The notes: generated from the sequence alone by a model not told the origin. A DNA stretch of 64,000 nucleotides from Dyadobacter sp. 50-39 (GCA_001898145.1 MKSR01000018.1:62001-126000); one strand, 5' to 3'. Positions 51,441 through 60,646 are shown, numbered from the stretch's first letter. Translations and numbers: made by a program.

Positions 51441-52751
51441 CTACTTTTCGCGGAAGAATATGGTGATCGGTACGCCCGAAAAGTCGAAGTTTTCACGCAA
51501 GCGGTTTTCGAGGTAGCGCAAATACGGCTCCTTAACATGCTTCGGATGGCTGCTGAAAAAGACGAATGTCGGTGACGGCGTCGGCAGCTGGATCATGTAT
51601 TTGATATTGATATACTTCCCGCGGTGCGCCGGTGGCGGATATTTCTCGATTTCGGCCTGCATTACCTCGTTCAGTTTGGAAGTCGAAATTTTCTTGGTCT
51701 TGTTCTGATAAACCTCCATCGCCTTCTCCATAACCTGGTGAATACGCTGTTTTTCAACTACCGACGCGAAAATGATCGGCATGTAGTTCATCGGGGCCAA
51801 TCTTTCCAGCAGTGCTTTTTTGTACTGATCGGCCGTTTTGGAATCCTTTTCAACCAAATCCCACTTGTTGACCATGATCACAATGCCTTTCTTCGCCTTG
51901 TCGGCCTGTCCGATAATGTTCAGATCCTGGCCTTCGAGGCCCAGTGTGGCATCGAGCAGAACGATACAAACGTCAGACTCCTCCATGGCTTTCACGGAAC
52001 GAAGCGTCGAATAGAACTCGATATCTTCCTTTACACGCGATTTGCGGCGGATACCTGCGGTGTCGGTGAGGATGAAATTCATCCCGAACGCATTGTAATG
52101 CGTGTGGATCGCGTCGCGGGTAGTCCCTGCAATGTCCGTCACGATGCTGCGGTCGGTGCCGGTGAGGACGTTCAGGAATGAGGATTTACCTACATTCGGG
52201 CGTCCCATGATCGCTATGCGCGGGATACCTTCTTCCGGATTCTCGATGCCTGCGGTTTCGAAATGCGTCACTACCTTATCGAGCAATTCCCCGGTACCAA
52301 AGCCAGTTTGAGCGGAAATCGCGAAAATTTCGTCACCCAGCCCCAATTCATAAAATTCACCTGCGGACTGGTAACGTTCGGTCGTTTCGGCCTTGTTCGC
52401 AACCAGATATACCGGCTTGTTGAAGCGGCGGAGCACATTGGCGAAGTCTTTGTCCAGGTCGGTAAGGCCGGTCATCGTATCGACCATAAACAATACCACA
52501 GTCGATTCCTCGATGGCGAGTTCGACCTGGTCGCGGATAGCGCCTTCAAAAATATCTTCGGAGCCTACTACATAGCCTCCCGTGTCGATTACTGTGAAAT
52601 ATTGGTCGGTCCATTCGCCGTAGCCGTAATGCCTGTCACGGGTTACGCCGCTCTGGTTGTCCATAATGGCCTTCCGGCTTTCGGTAAGGCGGTTGAACAA
52701 AGTGGATTTGCCCACATTCGGACGACCAACAATCGATATTACATTTGCCAT
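51441..52751 (-). CDS. der: Ribosome biogenesis GTPase Der
   Basis: 436 residues. Two tandem G domains and a KH-like C-terminal domain, the hallmark of Der/EngA. G1 motifs: GRPNVGKSTLFNRLTESRK and GRPNVGKSSFLNVLTG; G3: DTGGY and DTAGI; G4: NKAE and NKWD. The KH end includes PPAHRGKYINIKYMIQLPTP and ENRLRENFDFSGVPITIFFR. It matures the 50S subunit. It lies 65 nt after era on the same strand, so two ribosome-assembly GTPases are probably co-expressed. Confidence 0.96.
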   Translation of the reverse strand: MANVISIVGRPNVGKSTLFNRLTESRKAIMDNQSGVTRDRHYGYGEWTDQYFTVIDTGGYVVGSEDIFEGAIRDQVELAIEESTVVLFMVDTMTGLTDLDKDFANVLRRFNKPVYLVANKAETTERYQSAGEFYELGLGDEIFAISAQTGFGTGELLDKVVTHFETAGIENPEEGIPRIAIMGRPNVGKSSFLNVLTGTDRSIVTDIAGTTRDAIHTHYNAFGMNFILTDTAGIRRKSRVKEDIEFYSTLRSVKAMEESDVCIVLLDATLGLEGQDLNIIGQADKAKKGIVIMVNKWDLVEKDSKTADQYKKALLERLAPMNYMPIIFASVVEKQRIHQVMEKAMEVYQNKTKKISTSKLNEVMQAEIEKYPPPAHRGKYINIKYMIQLPTPSPTFVFFSSHPKHVKEPYLRYLENRLRENFDFSGVPITIFFREK

Positions 52752-52816
52752 TTTTCTTACTATTAATATGATCCGAGCCGGTCTGGCGCCTGCTCTTCAT
52801 TCGTTTTATTTAAAAT

Positions 52817-53743
52817 TTATTCCTGGTACCCCAGCTGGCGAAGCTTGTTTTCCTTGCTTCTCCAATCGGGTTCAACTTTTACGTGCTGTTCGAGGAAGAT
52901 TTTTTTGCCAAAGAAATCTTCGAGGTCCTGGCGGGCCTGCGTACCTACTTTCTTCAACATTTCTCCCTTTTCACCAATAATGATCCCCTTCTGGCTTTTA
53001 CGTTCAACCAGAATTTCTGCACGGATCACAATGATGTCGTCCTTGTCCTTAAATTCAGTGATTACTACTTCGGAGCTGTATGGAATTTCCTGGCGGTAAT
53101 TCAAGAAGATTTTTTCGCGGATAATTTCCGAAGCAAAGAAACGCTCTGGCTTGTCGGTTAGTTCATCCTCATCGAAATAAGGCGGGTGGAATGGAAGGCG
53201 CGTCACCACGGCGTCGAACAACGTGCCGATATTCGCTTTTTCCAATGCAGAAATCGGTATAATGGCAGCCGGATGGATCTCATTTTCCCATTCAGCCATT
53301 TTCTGCTTTACTTCCTCGTCGTTCGAGAGGTCGATTTTATTCAGTACCAGCACCACGGGCGATTCTGTCCGTTTCAGCAGCGGCAACACTTCATGCTCCG
53401 ATGCCTTCTCTCCTATTTCCACCACGAAAAGCACCACGTCGGCATCTTCCAGCGACCCTTTCACGAAGGTCATCATCGAATCGTGGAGCTTATACGACGG
53501 CTTGATCACCCCCGGTGTATCGGAATACACCAGTTGAAACGGGACGTCCTCGTGTTTTCCATTGAGGATCCCGATAATGCGGTGACGGGTCGTCTGTGCT
53601 TTGGAGGTGATGATCGACATTCTCTCGCCTACGAGCACGTTCATCAGGGTTGATTTCCCGACATTGGGTTTTCCGATAATGCTCACAAAACCAGCCCTGT
53701 GGTTGCGTAACTCGGTATGATTATTTTCGGCTTTTTCTTCCAT
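52817..53743 (-). CDS. era: GTPase Era
   Basis: 308 residues. G1 is SIIGKPNVGKSTLMNVLVG, G2 region SKAQTTRHRIIG, G3 YSDTPGVIKP, G4 VLNKIDL, then a KH domain with the signature RAEILVERKSQKGIIIGEKG and LKKVGTQARQDLEDFF. Era binds the 3' end of 16S rRNA and helps finish the 30S subunit. It begins 45 nt after the sulfatase gene upstream and precedes der, so the three may share one transcript. Confidence 0.96.
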   Translation of the reverse strand: MEEKAENNHTELRNHRAGFVSIIGKPNVGKSTLMNVLVGERMSIITSKAQTTRHRIIGILNGKHEDVPFQLVYSDTPGVIKPSYKLHDSMMTFVKGSLEDADVVLFVVEIGEKASEHEVLPLLKRTESPVVLVLNKIDLSNDEEVKQKMAEWENEIHPAAIIPISALEKANIGTLFDAVVTRLPFHPPYFDEDELTDKPERFFASEIIREKIFLNYRQEIPYSSEVVITEFKDKDDIIVIRAEILVERKSQKGIIIGEKGEMLKKVGTQARQDLEDFFGKKIFLEQHVKVEPDWRSKENKLRQLGYQE

Positions 53744-53788
53744 AAAAATTACTTCTTCACTTTTTTTCAGCTTCCCAAAACATGCTGC

Positions 53789-55864
53789 CTAGGGTGTTAC
53801 CGTCAGCCGGTCGTCCAGCATCCGGTTCGAATATTGCTGGATAAATGCCTTAACCTGCAATTCCATAGGCCCTTGAACATCCGGAATACGGCCCGCAAGG
53901 TTATTTTTCAAAAGCTTGTCTTCCTGATATTTATACAAACCTACGGTTTTCCTGCCATCAAATTGCAAAACGTATGGCCCGTTGAACCATTGATAGACGC
54001 CATCATAGTTGACAGCGAAGTTGACCGGAGGGTTCCCGAACACGTTTTTTCCAAAGCCAAAATAGGGTTTGTCGTAATGCAGATACCCCAGGATGGAAGG
54101 CATAATGTCGATTTGCTGAACAAGCCGGGTGCTATCCGTGCCGGTCATTGCGGGTTCGGAGGAATAGGATTTGCCCGCCAGACCGGTTTGTAAATTAGCT
54201 TCGCCCGGCGAAGCGTCGCCCGGCGAAGCGTCGCCCGGCGAAGCGTCGCCCGGCGAAGCGTCGCCCGGCGAAGCGTCGCCCGGAGCGTAGAACAGGATGG
54301 GTATTGAGAAATTTCCGACCGATGTCTGATACTTTGAATAATGGGCGAATGTGGCTGAGTGGTCGGCTGTGATCACGAACAATGTATTCTTGAACCAGGG
54401 TTTGTCCTTCACGGAATCGAAGAATTTCCGCAAAGCATTGTCGGTATACCCCATGCATTCGTAAATCGGCAGCGGCCCTTTCGGGAATTTGCCCTGGTAG
54501 CGGGCAGGCACCTTGTATGGGTCATGCGAAGAAACCGTAAACAGCGTGCTCATGAACGGCTGCTGAAAACTATCCAGCTTCTTGCCCCAGAATTGCAGGA
54601 ATTCTTCATCCCAAATGCCCCAGATACCGTCGTAATCGGCATCGTTGTTGTATTCGGTCTTGCCGTAGTAATCTTTAATGCCGATCAGATTGGTGAATGC
54701 CTTGAAACCCATCGAGCCATTCGGTGCTCCGTGGAAAAAAGAGGTATGATACCCTTTCGCTTGCAGCATTTCAGGCAGGCTCGGCAGCTTGTTATCGGTA
54801 TAGCGTGTCAGGATAAATGGCTCCATAATGCCCGGAATACTCGTCAGCACCGACGGAATGGCTTCTATCGATTTGGCCCCATTGGCAAATGAATACCAGA
54901 ATACCTTGCTATGCGGCATCAGCGAATCGATGAATGGCGTGTAACCTTTGTAAGTACCATTTTCCAGGTCCCTGTTATAGGTGCCCACCATTTCCTTTCC
55001 AAAACTTTCCCAAATCAAAATCACCACATTCTTCGGCCGGAAAGCCGGCGCCTTGGGATCGGGATAATGGATCGGCGAATACACCGCATTCATTTCCTGC
55101 TCCGATCGGAAGAAATGCGCCCGCTGATAGTCGGAACGTTTCAGGGTTTTGAAAATGCAGAATGGCGTGTTCAGGACGATGAACATTTCTTTCGGCTTGT
55201 CGACGTACTCACCTGCATTACTCAGCGTGATCGGCCTCGTGCTGTGCCGGAAACCGCCTTTGACGCCTCCGATGAAGAGGAAAACCGAAACGGTCATCAA
55301 TACACTGTGAATAACGAATACCTGCCAGGCCGGGCGCGCTGGCTTCGCACCCACTTTCCAGCGGCGCGTGATATACACCACCAGCAGCACCAACAGCACC
55401 CATACCAGCGCCACATACCAGTAGTTGACCAGGAAACCGCCAAACACCTTGTGCATATTGTTTTCATGCGAAAACTCCTGCAATACCGACCACGTACTTC
55501 TTTTGATCGTGAAGCGGTAATAAATGAAATCGGCGCAGTTGGCCAGCAGGGCAATGCTGTTGGTGATGATAAAAAGGTAGTCCAGGAATTTCTGAAAAGC
55601 AGGCCGGTACTTGAATGTGACGGGGATGAGCATGAGGAAAACGTACAGGATATTCGTGTACAGGACAGCCACAAGATCAAAACGCAGACCTCCGAGCAAC
55701 AAACGCGGTGCCAACGCGAAGGTAACCTCCGGAAAAAACGATTGATTGAACAAATAAAAGAGAACGCGGCAGATTGTAAACAGGAGCATGATCCCGAGCA
55801 GCCTGATCAGCAGTACCTGATGAATGCGCCACCCGAAACCATAAGCAGCTGAATATGAACTCAT
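53789..55864 (-). CDS. LTA-synthase-family sulfatase with PGDAS repeat
   Basis: 691 residues. About five membrane segments in the first ~200 residues are followed by a periplasmic sulfatase-type domain: metal-binding Glu in VVILIWESFGKEM (near 286), probable nucleophile in FANGAKSIEAIPSVLTS (Ser near 332), and metal ligands in FVITADHSATFAHYS. The family transfers phospho-alcohol groups or phosphoethanolamine to envelope glycans; true LTA is not expected in a Gram-negative, so the substrate is open. Five copies of a five-residue repeat (SPGDA) lie near residues 527-555. TATTTTTG at 55920-55913 on the minus strand is a -7 box just upstream. Confidence 0.88.
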   Translation of the reverse strand: MSSYSAAYGFGWRIHQVLLIRLLGIMLLFTICRVLFYLFNQSFFPEVTFALAPRLLLGGLRFDLVAVLYTNILYVFLMLIPVTFKYRPAFQKFLDYLFIITNSIALLANCADFIYYRFTIKRSTWSVLQEFSHENNMHKVFGGFLVNYWYVALVWVLLVLLVVYITRRWKVGAKPARPAWQVFVIHSVLMTVSVFLFIGGVKGGFRHSTRPITLSNAGEYVDKPKEMFIVLNTPFCIFKTLKRSDYQRAHFFRSEQEMNAVYSPIHYPDPKAPAFRPKNVVILIWESFGKEMVGTYNRDLENGTYKGYTPFIDSLMPHSKVFWYSFANGAKSIEAIPSVLTSIPGIMEPFILTRYTDNKLPSLPEMLQAKGYHTSFFHGAPNGSMGFKAFTNLIGIKDYYGKTEYNNDADYDGIWGIWDEEFLQFWGKKLDSFQQPFMSTLFTVSSHDPYKVPARYQGKFPKGPLPIYECMGYTDNALRKFFDSVKDKPWFKNTLFVITADHSATFAHYSKYQTSVGNFSIPILFYAPGDASPGDASPGDASPGDASPGDASPGEANLQTGLAGKSYSSEPAMTGTDSTRLVQQIDIMPSILGYLHYDKPYFGFGKNVFGNPPVNFAVNYDGVYQWFNGPYVLQFDGRKTVGLYKYQEDKLLKNNLAGRIPDVQGPMELQVKAFIQQYSNRMLDDRLTVTP
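54201..54287. repeat. In-frame 15-bp minisatellite in the sulfatase gene
   Basis: Five perfect copies of TCGCCCGGCGAAGCG (54201-54275) and a partial sixth (54276-54287). On the coding minus strand each unit gives five residues of the PGDAS type. A unit of 15 bp keeps the frame whatever the copy number. Confidence 0.95.
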
Positions 55865-55920
55865 AAAATTGGTGTCAGAATGTTAGAGGCAAACTTTTTT
55901 TAAAAGTTTTCACAAAAATA

Positions 55921-55953
55921 GTTGTTTTCTGTAAAAGAATAGTTGTATGTTTG
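55921..55953 (+). promoter_or_regulatory. Promoter of the initiator tRNA
   Basis: GTTG (55921-55924), 21-nt spacer, then TATGTTTG (55946-55953), matching TAnnTTTG. It ends 19 nt before the tRNA. A leftward -7 box for the sulfatase gene (55913-55920) abuts it. Confidence 0.65.
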
Positions 55954-55972
55954 CACTCCAATTCAACAACAC

Positions 55973-56045
<73 letters not shown>

Positions 56046-56052
56046 CTAGGCC

Positions 56053-56083
56053 AAAGCCACTTTCGAAAGAAGGTGGCTTTTTT
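56053..56083 (+). terminator. Terminator of the tRNA transcript
   Basis: Stem AAAGCCACTTTC (56053-56064) / GAAGGTGGCTTT (56069-56080) with one T-G wobble and a following T run. Confidence 0.85.
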
Positions 56084-56347
56084 GCATCTACAAGGCCCAA
56101 TTCCCGGGCGAGTTTACACTCGCCGCCTCCGCCCCAACTCCCCTATCCTGATCATCCTCAGCACGTTCACCCCTCCAACCGGGACGAATACTAAATTTAT
56201 ATTCGGAAACGGTGACATATTGTTTTACAGACTTTGCCGCATATTTGAAAAAGTTTAGAACTGATATTAAATTTATTCTACAATTTAGTACAACTAAACC
56301 TACGCTTTTGTATCTTGCCGTTGATTTCCTCATGATGCCATGCAAAT
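56084..56347. other. Non-coding stretch between tRNA and a small gene
   Basis: 264 bp, C-rich at first (a small hairpin GGCGAGT / ACTCGCC at 56107-56124) and AT-rich later. I see no promoter with good spacing and no RNA gene. Confidence 0.4.
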
Positions 56348-56578
56348 ATGCTTATGACAAACCCTTATTTCTCCGGCTTCGAACATAGTGCTGCGCAAAT
56401 CCGCCGCTTTCTGCAAACGCATAAAACATTCACGCTTTTACTTTCGGGAGGATCCATCGTCCATCATGAGACCGACGATGCCGTTCGTTTCCGGACCTGG
56501 CTTCTGACACACCAGATCGAGGATGTCCGCGAGTCATTTACCAAGAATTACTCGGCTTATAACCTGATGTCCGCTTAG
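56348..56578 (+). CDS. Possible small protein of unknown function
   Basis: 76 residues, or 74 if the second Met (56354) starts it. The sequence looks protein-like rather than random: HKTFTLLLSGGSIVHHETDD then VRFRTWLLTHQIEDVRESF, a beta-hairpin-like stretch followed by an amphipathic helix. No known family. No Shine-Dalgarno or clear promoter supports it. Base composition is close to the neighbouring genes. Confidence 0.45.
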   Translation: MLMTNPYFSGFEHSAAQIRRFLQTHKTFTLLLSGGSIVHHETDDAVRFRTWLLTHQIEDVRESFTKNYSAYNLMSA

Positions 56579-56701
56579 GCATCGAGGCCTTCGGCTTACC
56601 GCCAACTTGCCCGGCCGCATTCTCACAGATGGGCATTTCTACGCGTCCGTTTAAAATAAATGTCTTATGTTTGAATACTTCTTTCACAAGGGTAACAACA
56701 T

Positions 56702-58120
56702 ATGACACATTACTTCTCCTGGCTCAAAAATCCCGACAACAAGTTAAAACTGCTCATTCTGGCGTTTTTTGTCATCCTGTTTCCATTTGTAGCGGTCTCC
56801 TTTTTCGTATTCCCCACCACCGACGACTACTGCCATACGTTGGCCGTTAAAGAACTGGGTTACTGGGGTTACCAGGTGCATTACTGGAAAACATGGTCGG
56901 GCCGCTACATCGGCACGCTCATTTCCGCCACCCAGCCTCTTGCCTATAATTCCTACCTCGGCTACAAACTGGCGCCGATTGTGCTCATTCTCTTATATGT
57001 ACACGCATCCCTGAAATTCGCCGGTGCCATTACGGCCGGCAAATTGCCCAAATGGCAAACAGTACTCCTTGCATTCCTGCTCGTGTTCGTGCTGATCGCC
57101 GAGCTGCCTGTCGTTTCCGGCTATTTTTACTGGTACACCGGCTACTACTACACCATCGCGGACATCGGGACGCTCTACCTGCTTGCTTACCTGTTCCGAA
57201 ACTACGCGCGCCTTTCCATGCAGCACACGGTCATTCTGGCACTTGGCGTCATCCTGCTCGTGGGTATGAACGAGTACACGCTCGTGTGGCTGGTGATACT
57301 ATCGGGCGCATGGTTCTTCTTCGGCAGCGTGATCGCCCGCAAATTGCAGGTTAAATACATGATCCTGAGCGTGGTGGCGCTGGTTTTCGGCGTGCTTTCT
57401 GTAACAGCCCCCGGCAATGGGGCCCGCGCCGAATCGGGGCTTTACCCGACGCCTTTGAAATACAATTTGCTGTTTTCCATTAAAAACAGCCTGGCCTGGG
57501 ACATTCATAATTTCTCGAAAATGGCTCCCGCATTGTGTGTGCTCACATTGGTACTCATTCCTATGGCCTGCCAGCTTTTCAAAAGCAAGGGCGAAGAGGA
57601 TTTCAAGTTTTTCAATGTGCATCCCGGGCTGTCGATTCCGATATTTTTGGGATGCCTTTTCATCACCTATTTTCCTTCGTACTGGTCCATTGCGGAGCCG
57701 CCTAACCTGCGCGGGCAATGCGTGATCACATTCTGGACACTGATCGGCTGGACGTACAATGTGTTTGTACTTACTTTCTGGGTGCTGAAAAAAGGATATA
57801 TGCAGCCGGTAGAACAGGGAAAGGCCGTTGCGTGGGTGGCCGGGTTGTACTTCTTCTTCCTGTATGCAGGAAACTTCAACTACCGCTCAGCGTGGTCTGA
57901 CCTACTTACCGGACGGGCCGCTCGTTTCAACAAGGAAATGCATGAGCGTACCGCCCTCGTTCTGAATACGAAAGAGCCGCAAGTGTATGTCCCAAAACTA
58001 AAAAATGTACCATACACCATCCTGATCGTCAACGACGAAACCGACCCTGCCTGGGCTTCGGTGGAGGTCAATAATGGCTGTGCGGAATGGTATTTCAAGA
58101 AAAAGTTTTTCTACAAATAG
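56702..58120 (+). CDS. DUF6056-family polytopic membrane protein
   Basis: 472 residues with about 10-11 membrane segments. Recognised by the early periplasmic acidic motif FVFPTTDDYCHT and the later VTAPGNGARA, a layout shared with GtrII/glucosyltransferase-like membrane proteins (GT-C fold). If it is a glycosyltransferase, the D-D pair of TTDDYC would be the catalytic/metal site and a polyprenyl-phosphate sugar the donor; that is inference from the fold. It is monocistronic, after the small gene and before the rpmH promoter. Confidence 0.78.
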   Translation: MTHYFSWLKNPDNKLKLLILAFFVILFPFVAVSFFVFPTTDDYCHTLAVKELGYWGYQVHYWKTWSGRYIGTLISATQPLAYNSYLGYKLAPIVLILLYVHASLKFAGAITAGKLPKWQTVLLAFLLVFVLIAELPVVSGYFYWYTGYYYTIADIGTLYLLAYLFRNYARLSMQHTVILALGVILLVGMNEYTLVWLVILSGAWFFFGSVIARKLQVKYMILSVVALVFGVLSVTAPGNGARAESGLYPTPLKYNLLFSIKNSLAWDIHNFSKMAPALCVLTLVLIPMACQLFKSKGEEDFKFFNVHPGLSIPIFLGCLFITYFPSYWSIAEPPNLRGQCVITFWTLIGWTYNVFVLTFWVLKKGYMQPVEQGKAVAWVAGLYFFFLYAGNFNYRSAWSDLLTGRAARFNKEMHERTALVLNTKEPQVYVPKLKNVPYTILIVNDETDPAWASVEVNNGCAEWYFKKKFFYK

Positions 58121-58158
58121 GCCTGGCAACGGACTATTTCTGAAAAAAATCCAGAAAT

Positions 58159-58190
58159 TTTGACTTGGTTAATTTTTTTGTCTACCTTTG
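58159..58190 (+). promoter_or_regulatory. Promoter of rpmH
   Basis: TTTG at 58159-58162, 20-nt spacer, TACCTTTG at 58183-58190: an excellent Bacteroidota promoter. Transcription would start near 58197, giving a leader of about 48 nt. Confidence 0.8.
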
Positions 58191-58244
58191 CAAGCCAAAA
58201 TTACGGGTAGACAGAGATTTATATCGCAATAATTTGATACTGAG

Positions 58245-58403
58245 ATGAAACGTACCTTTCAACCATCGAATCGTAAGAGGAGAAACAAGCACGGTTTCCG
58301 TGAGAGAATGTCCACGGCAAACGGACGCAAAGTAGTGGCTGGCCGTCGTAAAAAAGGCCGTTGGAAATTAACTGTTTCTGACGAAAAACGTCACAAGCAA
58401 TAA
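58245..58403 (+). CDS. rpmH: 50S ribosomal protein L34
   Basis: 52 residues: starts [20 protein letters not shown] and continues [20 protein letters not shown], the invariant L34 pattern, with a short [12 protein letters not shown] tail usual in Bacteroidota. A basic protein of the large ribosomal subunit. It heads the rpmH-rnpA pair but is cut off from rnpA by an intrinsic terminator/attenuator at 58476-58518. Confidence 0.98.
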   Translation: MKRTFQPSNRKRRNKHGFRERMSTANGRKVVAGRRKKGRWKLTVSDEKRHKQ

Positions 58404-58475
58404 TTTTCGCTTGAAGGTTTGAGTAGGGGACGCCTGGTCGAGGACGTACAGTCGGAGACTCCTGGTCTTTTCATA

Positions 58476-58518
58476 GTCTGATAAGTTTGAAACATTCGAG
58501 CTTATCAGACATTTTTTT
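58476..58518 (+). terminator. Terminator/attenuator between rpmH and rnpA
   Basis: Perfect 10-bp stem GTCTGATAAG (58476-58485) / CTTATCAGAC (58501-58510), 15-nt loop, then T7 (58512-58518). It ends 10 nt before the rnpA start. Upstream, GACGCCTGGTC (58429) and GACTCCTGGTC (58457) form an imperfect direct repeat that could fold in the alternative. Confidence 0.8.
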
Positions 58519-58528
58519 CTACAAGAAC

Positions 58529-58945
58529 TTGAAACAAACATTTGGTAAGAACGAGCGGTTGTGTAACCTCCGCACCATTGGCAGGCTTTTCAAAAAAGGC
58601 AGCCCGGAGGTTCAGACGTTCTACCTTTATCCATTCAGGCTGCTGTATATCTACGACCGGCAATCGCCTCCTGCCCTCCCGCAAGTACTCTTCTCCATTT
58701 CCAAAAGGCATTTCAAGAAAGCGGTAGACCGCAATCTGATCCGCCGCCGCTGCCGCGAAGCCTACCGGCTGCACAAATCCGCGCTCACCGCATTACACGA
58801 CGAAACGCGCCCTTCCTACATTGCTTTTTTGTATCTTGCAAAAGAAATAACCTCATACGACGTTATTGAAACGGCCATGAAGCAGTCGCTCAAAAAGCTT
58901 GAAAAACTGCCGCCTGCCTTTCTCAAAGAACAATCCAATTCCTGA
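58529..58945 (+). CDS. rnpA: Ribonuclease P protein component, TTG start
   Basis: 138 residues from TTG 58529 (LKQTFGKNERLCNLRTIGRL reads as the normal RnpA beginning). An earlier in-frame TTG at 58487 lies in the loop of the attenuator and would add 14 odd residues. The RNR signature is clear: SKRHFKKAVDRNLIRRRCRE-AYR. The protein helps the RNase P RNA cut tRNA 5' leaders. No ATG start exists, and with the terminator ahead the level should be kept well below that of L34. The next gene follows after 6 nt. Confidence 0.92.
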   Translation: MKQTFGKNERLCNLRTIGRLFKKGSPEVQTFYLYPFRLLYIYDRQSPPALPQVLFSISKRHFKKAVDRNLIRRRCREAYRLHKSALTALHDETRPSYIAFLYLAKEITSYDVIETAMKQSLKKLEKLPPAFLKEQSNS

Positions 58946-58951
58946 ACATAG

Positions 58952-60604
58952 ATGAAAAAGTATCTTCGTTCCATTTTGATGGCTGCTCCGGTTGTGGGCG
59001 GGCTCGCATTCGTTTCGTTCCGCCAGGACGACCGCCTTTTCGAAATCGCGCGGAATCTGGACATCTATGCCACGCTTTTCAAGGAATTGAATGCTTATTA
59101 TGTGGATGAGATCAATCCTAACCAGCTGATCAAGACCAGCATCGATAACATGCTCCGCTCCCTTGATCCGTACACGGTGTACTATGCCGAGGACGACATC
59201 GAGGATTACATGACCATGACCACCGGCAAATACAATGGCATCGGGGCGATGGTCAATTCTGCCGATGGCAAGCATACCGTAATGATGGTTTACGAAGATA
59301 CCCCGGCGCAAAAGGCAGGATTGCAGCTCGGCGACGAGATTACCAAGATCAACGACATCGACCTTTCGACCCGCGAAGATTTCGATACCGGGAAATTGCT
59401 CAAAGGCCAGACCCAAACAGCCGTCAAACTGACCGTGAAACGCTACGGCAACACCAAGCCCCTGGAAATCACATTGAACCGCGACATCGTGAAGGTGACC
59501 AATGTGCCCTACTATGGGATGCTCAACGAGGAAGTGGGTTATATTGATTTGAAGGACTTTACGGCAAGCGCGTCACGTGAGGTGCGCAATGCATTCCAGG
59601 AGCTGAAAGGCAAAGGCATGAAATCCGTGGTGCTCGACCTCCGCGATAATCCCGGCGGTTTGCTGAATATGGCGATCGAGATCTCCAACATATTCATTCC
59701 AAAAGGCGAAGAAGTGGTTTCGACCAAAGGAAAAGTGAGTGAATGGAACAAAACGTACACCGCCTACAACCCCGCTCTCGATACCGAAATACCGGTAGTA
59801 GTTTTGACCAATAACCGCAGTGCTTCGGCAGCGGAAATCGTTTCGGGTGTGATCCAGGACTATGACCGCGGCGTGCTGATAGGCCAGCGGACTTACGGAA
59901 AAGGGCTTGTACAAACCACGCGCGACCTTTCATTCAATACCAAAATGAAGATCACCACCGCCAAATATTACATTCCCAGCGGCCGGTGTATCCAGGCGAT
60001 CGATTACAGCCACCGCAACGACGACGGCAGCGTAGGCAAGATCCCCGATTCGCTCATGACCGAATTCAAGACCAAAAACGGACGTGTGGTATTCGACGGC
60101 GGCGGCATTCTGCCCGATATCATCACCGAAAAGGAAAACTTCTCGCCGCTGGCAGTTTCCCTGGGCCGCAACCGGCTGTTCTTCGACTATGCGGTGAAAT
60201 ACCATTTCGAACATCCGACGATCAAGCCTGCGAAAGAATTCCACCTGAGCGACGCCGACTATGCGGCATTCACCAAATGGCTGGGCGATAAAGAGTACGA
60301 CTACACCACGCAGGTGGAGCGCGACCTGAACGACCTGGAAGCTTCGGCGAAAAAGGAGAAGTCGCTGGAAGTGATTGAAGACCAATTGAAAGCTTTGAAA
60401 TCCAAGCTTTCACACAGCAAGGACAACGACCTGCAAATCTTCAAACCGGAGATCAAGCAGATCCTTGAAGAGGAGATCATCAAACATTACTATTTGGAAA
60501 AAGGCATGCGGGAAGCCTCATTCAACCAGGACCCCGAAGTTAAAGCGGCGCTGGCGCTCTTCAAAGACCCGGCCCGTTACAGCCAGCTTTTGAAAAAGAA
60601 ATAA
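58952..60604 (+). CDS. S41-family C-terminal processing protease (CtpA-like)
   Basis: 550 residues. A signal anchor (LRSILMAAPVVGGLAFVSF) places it in the periplasm. A PDZ domain covers about residues 85-170 (GIGAMVNSADGKHTVMMVYE, AGLQLGDEITKIND). The peptidase core holds the catalytic Ser in NNRSASAAEIVSGVIQDY (near 291-293) and the Lys in RTYGKGLVQTT (near 317). An extra ~150-residue C-terminal helical region follows the core. Tail-specific protease, substrate unknown. It is closely linked to rnpA (6 nt) and followed by a terminator. Confidence 0.93.
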   Translation: MKKYLRSILMAAPVVGGLAFVSFRQDDRLFEIARNLDIYATLFKELNAYYVDEINPNQLIKTSIDNMLRSLDPYTVYYAEDDIEDYMTMTTGKYNGIGAMVNSADGKHTVMMVYEDTPAQKAGLQLGDEITKINDIDLSTREDFDTGKLLKGQTQTAVKLTVKRYGNTKPLEITLNRDIVKVTNVPYYGMLNEEVGYIDLKDFTASASREVRNAFQELKGKGMKSVVLDLRDNPGGLLNMAIEISNIFIPKGEEVVSTKGKVSEWNKTYTAYNPALDTEIPVVVLTNNRSASAAEIVSGVIQDYDRGVLIGQRTYGKGLVQTTRDLSFNTKMKITTAKYYIPSGRCIQAIDYSHRNDDGSVGKIPDSLMTEFKTKNGRVVFDGGGILPDIITEKENFSPLAVSLGRNRLFFDYAVKYHFEHPTIKPAKEFHLSDADYAAFTKWLGDKEYDYTTQVERDLNDLEASAKKEKSLEVIEDQLKALKSKLSHSKDNDLQIFKPEIKQILEEEIIKHYYLEKGMREASFNQDPEVKAALALFKDPARYSQLLKKK

Positions 60605-60612
60605 TACCATCC

Positions 60613-60637
60613 GGCCCGTCGCTCGCGGCGGGCTTTT
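60613..60637 (+). terminator. Terminator after the CtpA-like gene
   Basis: Stem GCCCGTCGC / GCGGCGGGC with a 2-nt loop (one T-G wobble) and T5. It ends only 10 nt before the tsaB start. Confidence 0.78.
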
Positions 60638-60646
60638 TGTTTTTAT

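Noticed and set aside
54201-54287. CRISPR-like array
   Set aside because: 15-bp units are directly abutting and in frame inside a coding region; no spacers.
54195-54458. Minus-strand frame with a perfect RRFAG repeat
   Set aside because: The repeat is the 15-bp minisatellite read in another frame; the sulfatase frame is the real one.
54911-55852. 313-codon plus-strand open frame
   Set aside because: Antisense to the N-terminal half of the sulfatase; composition is rich in His/Arg/Gln, typical of a shadow frame.
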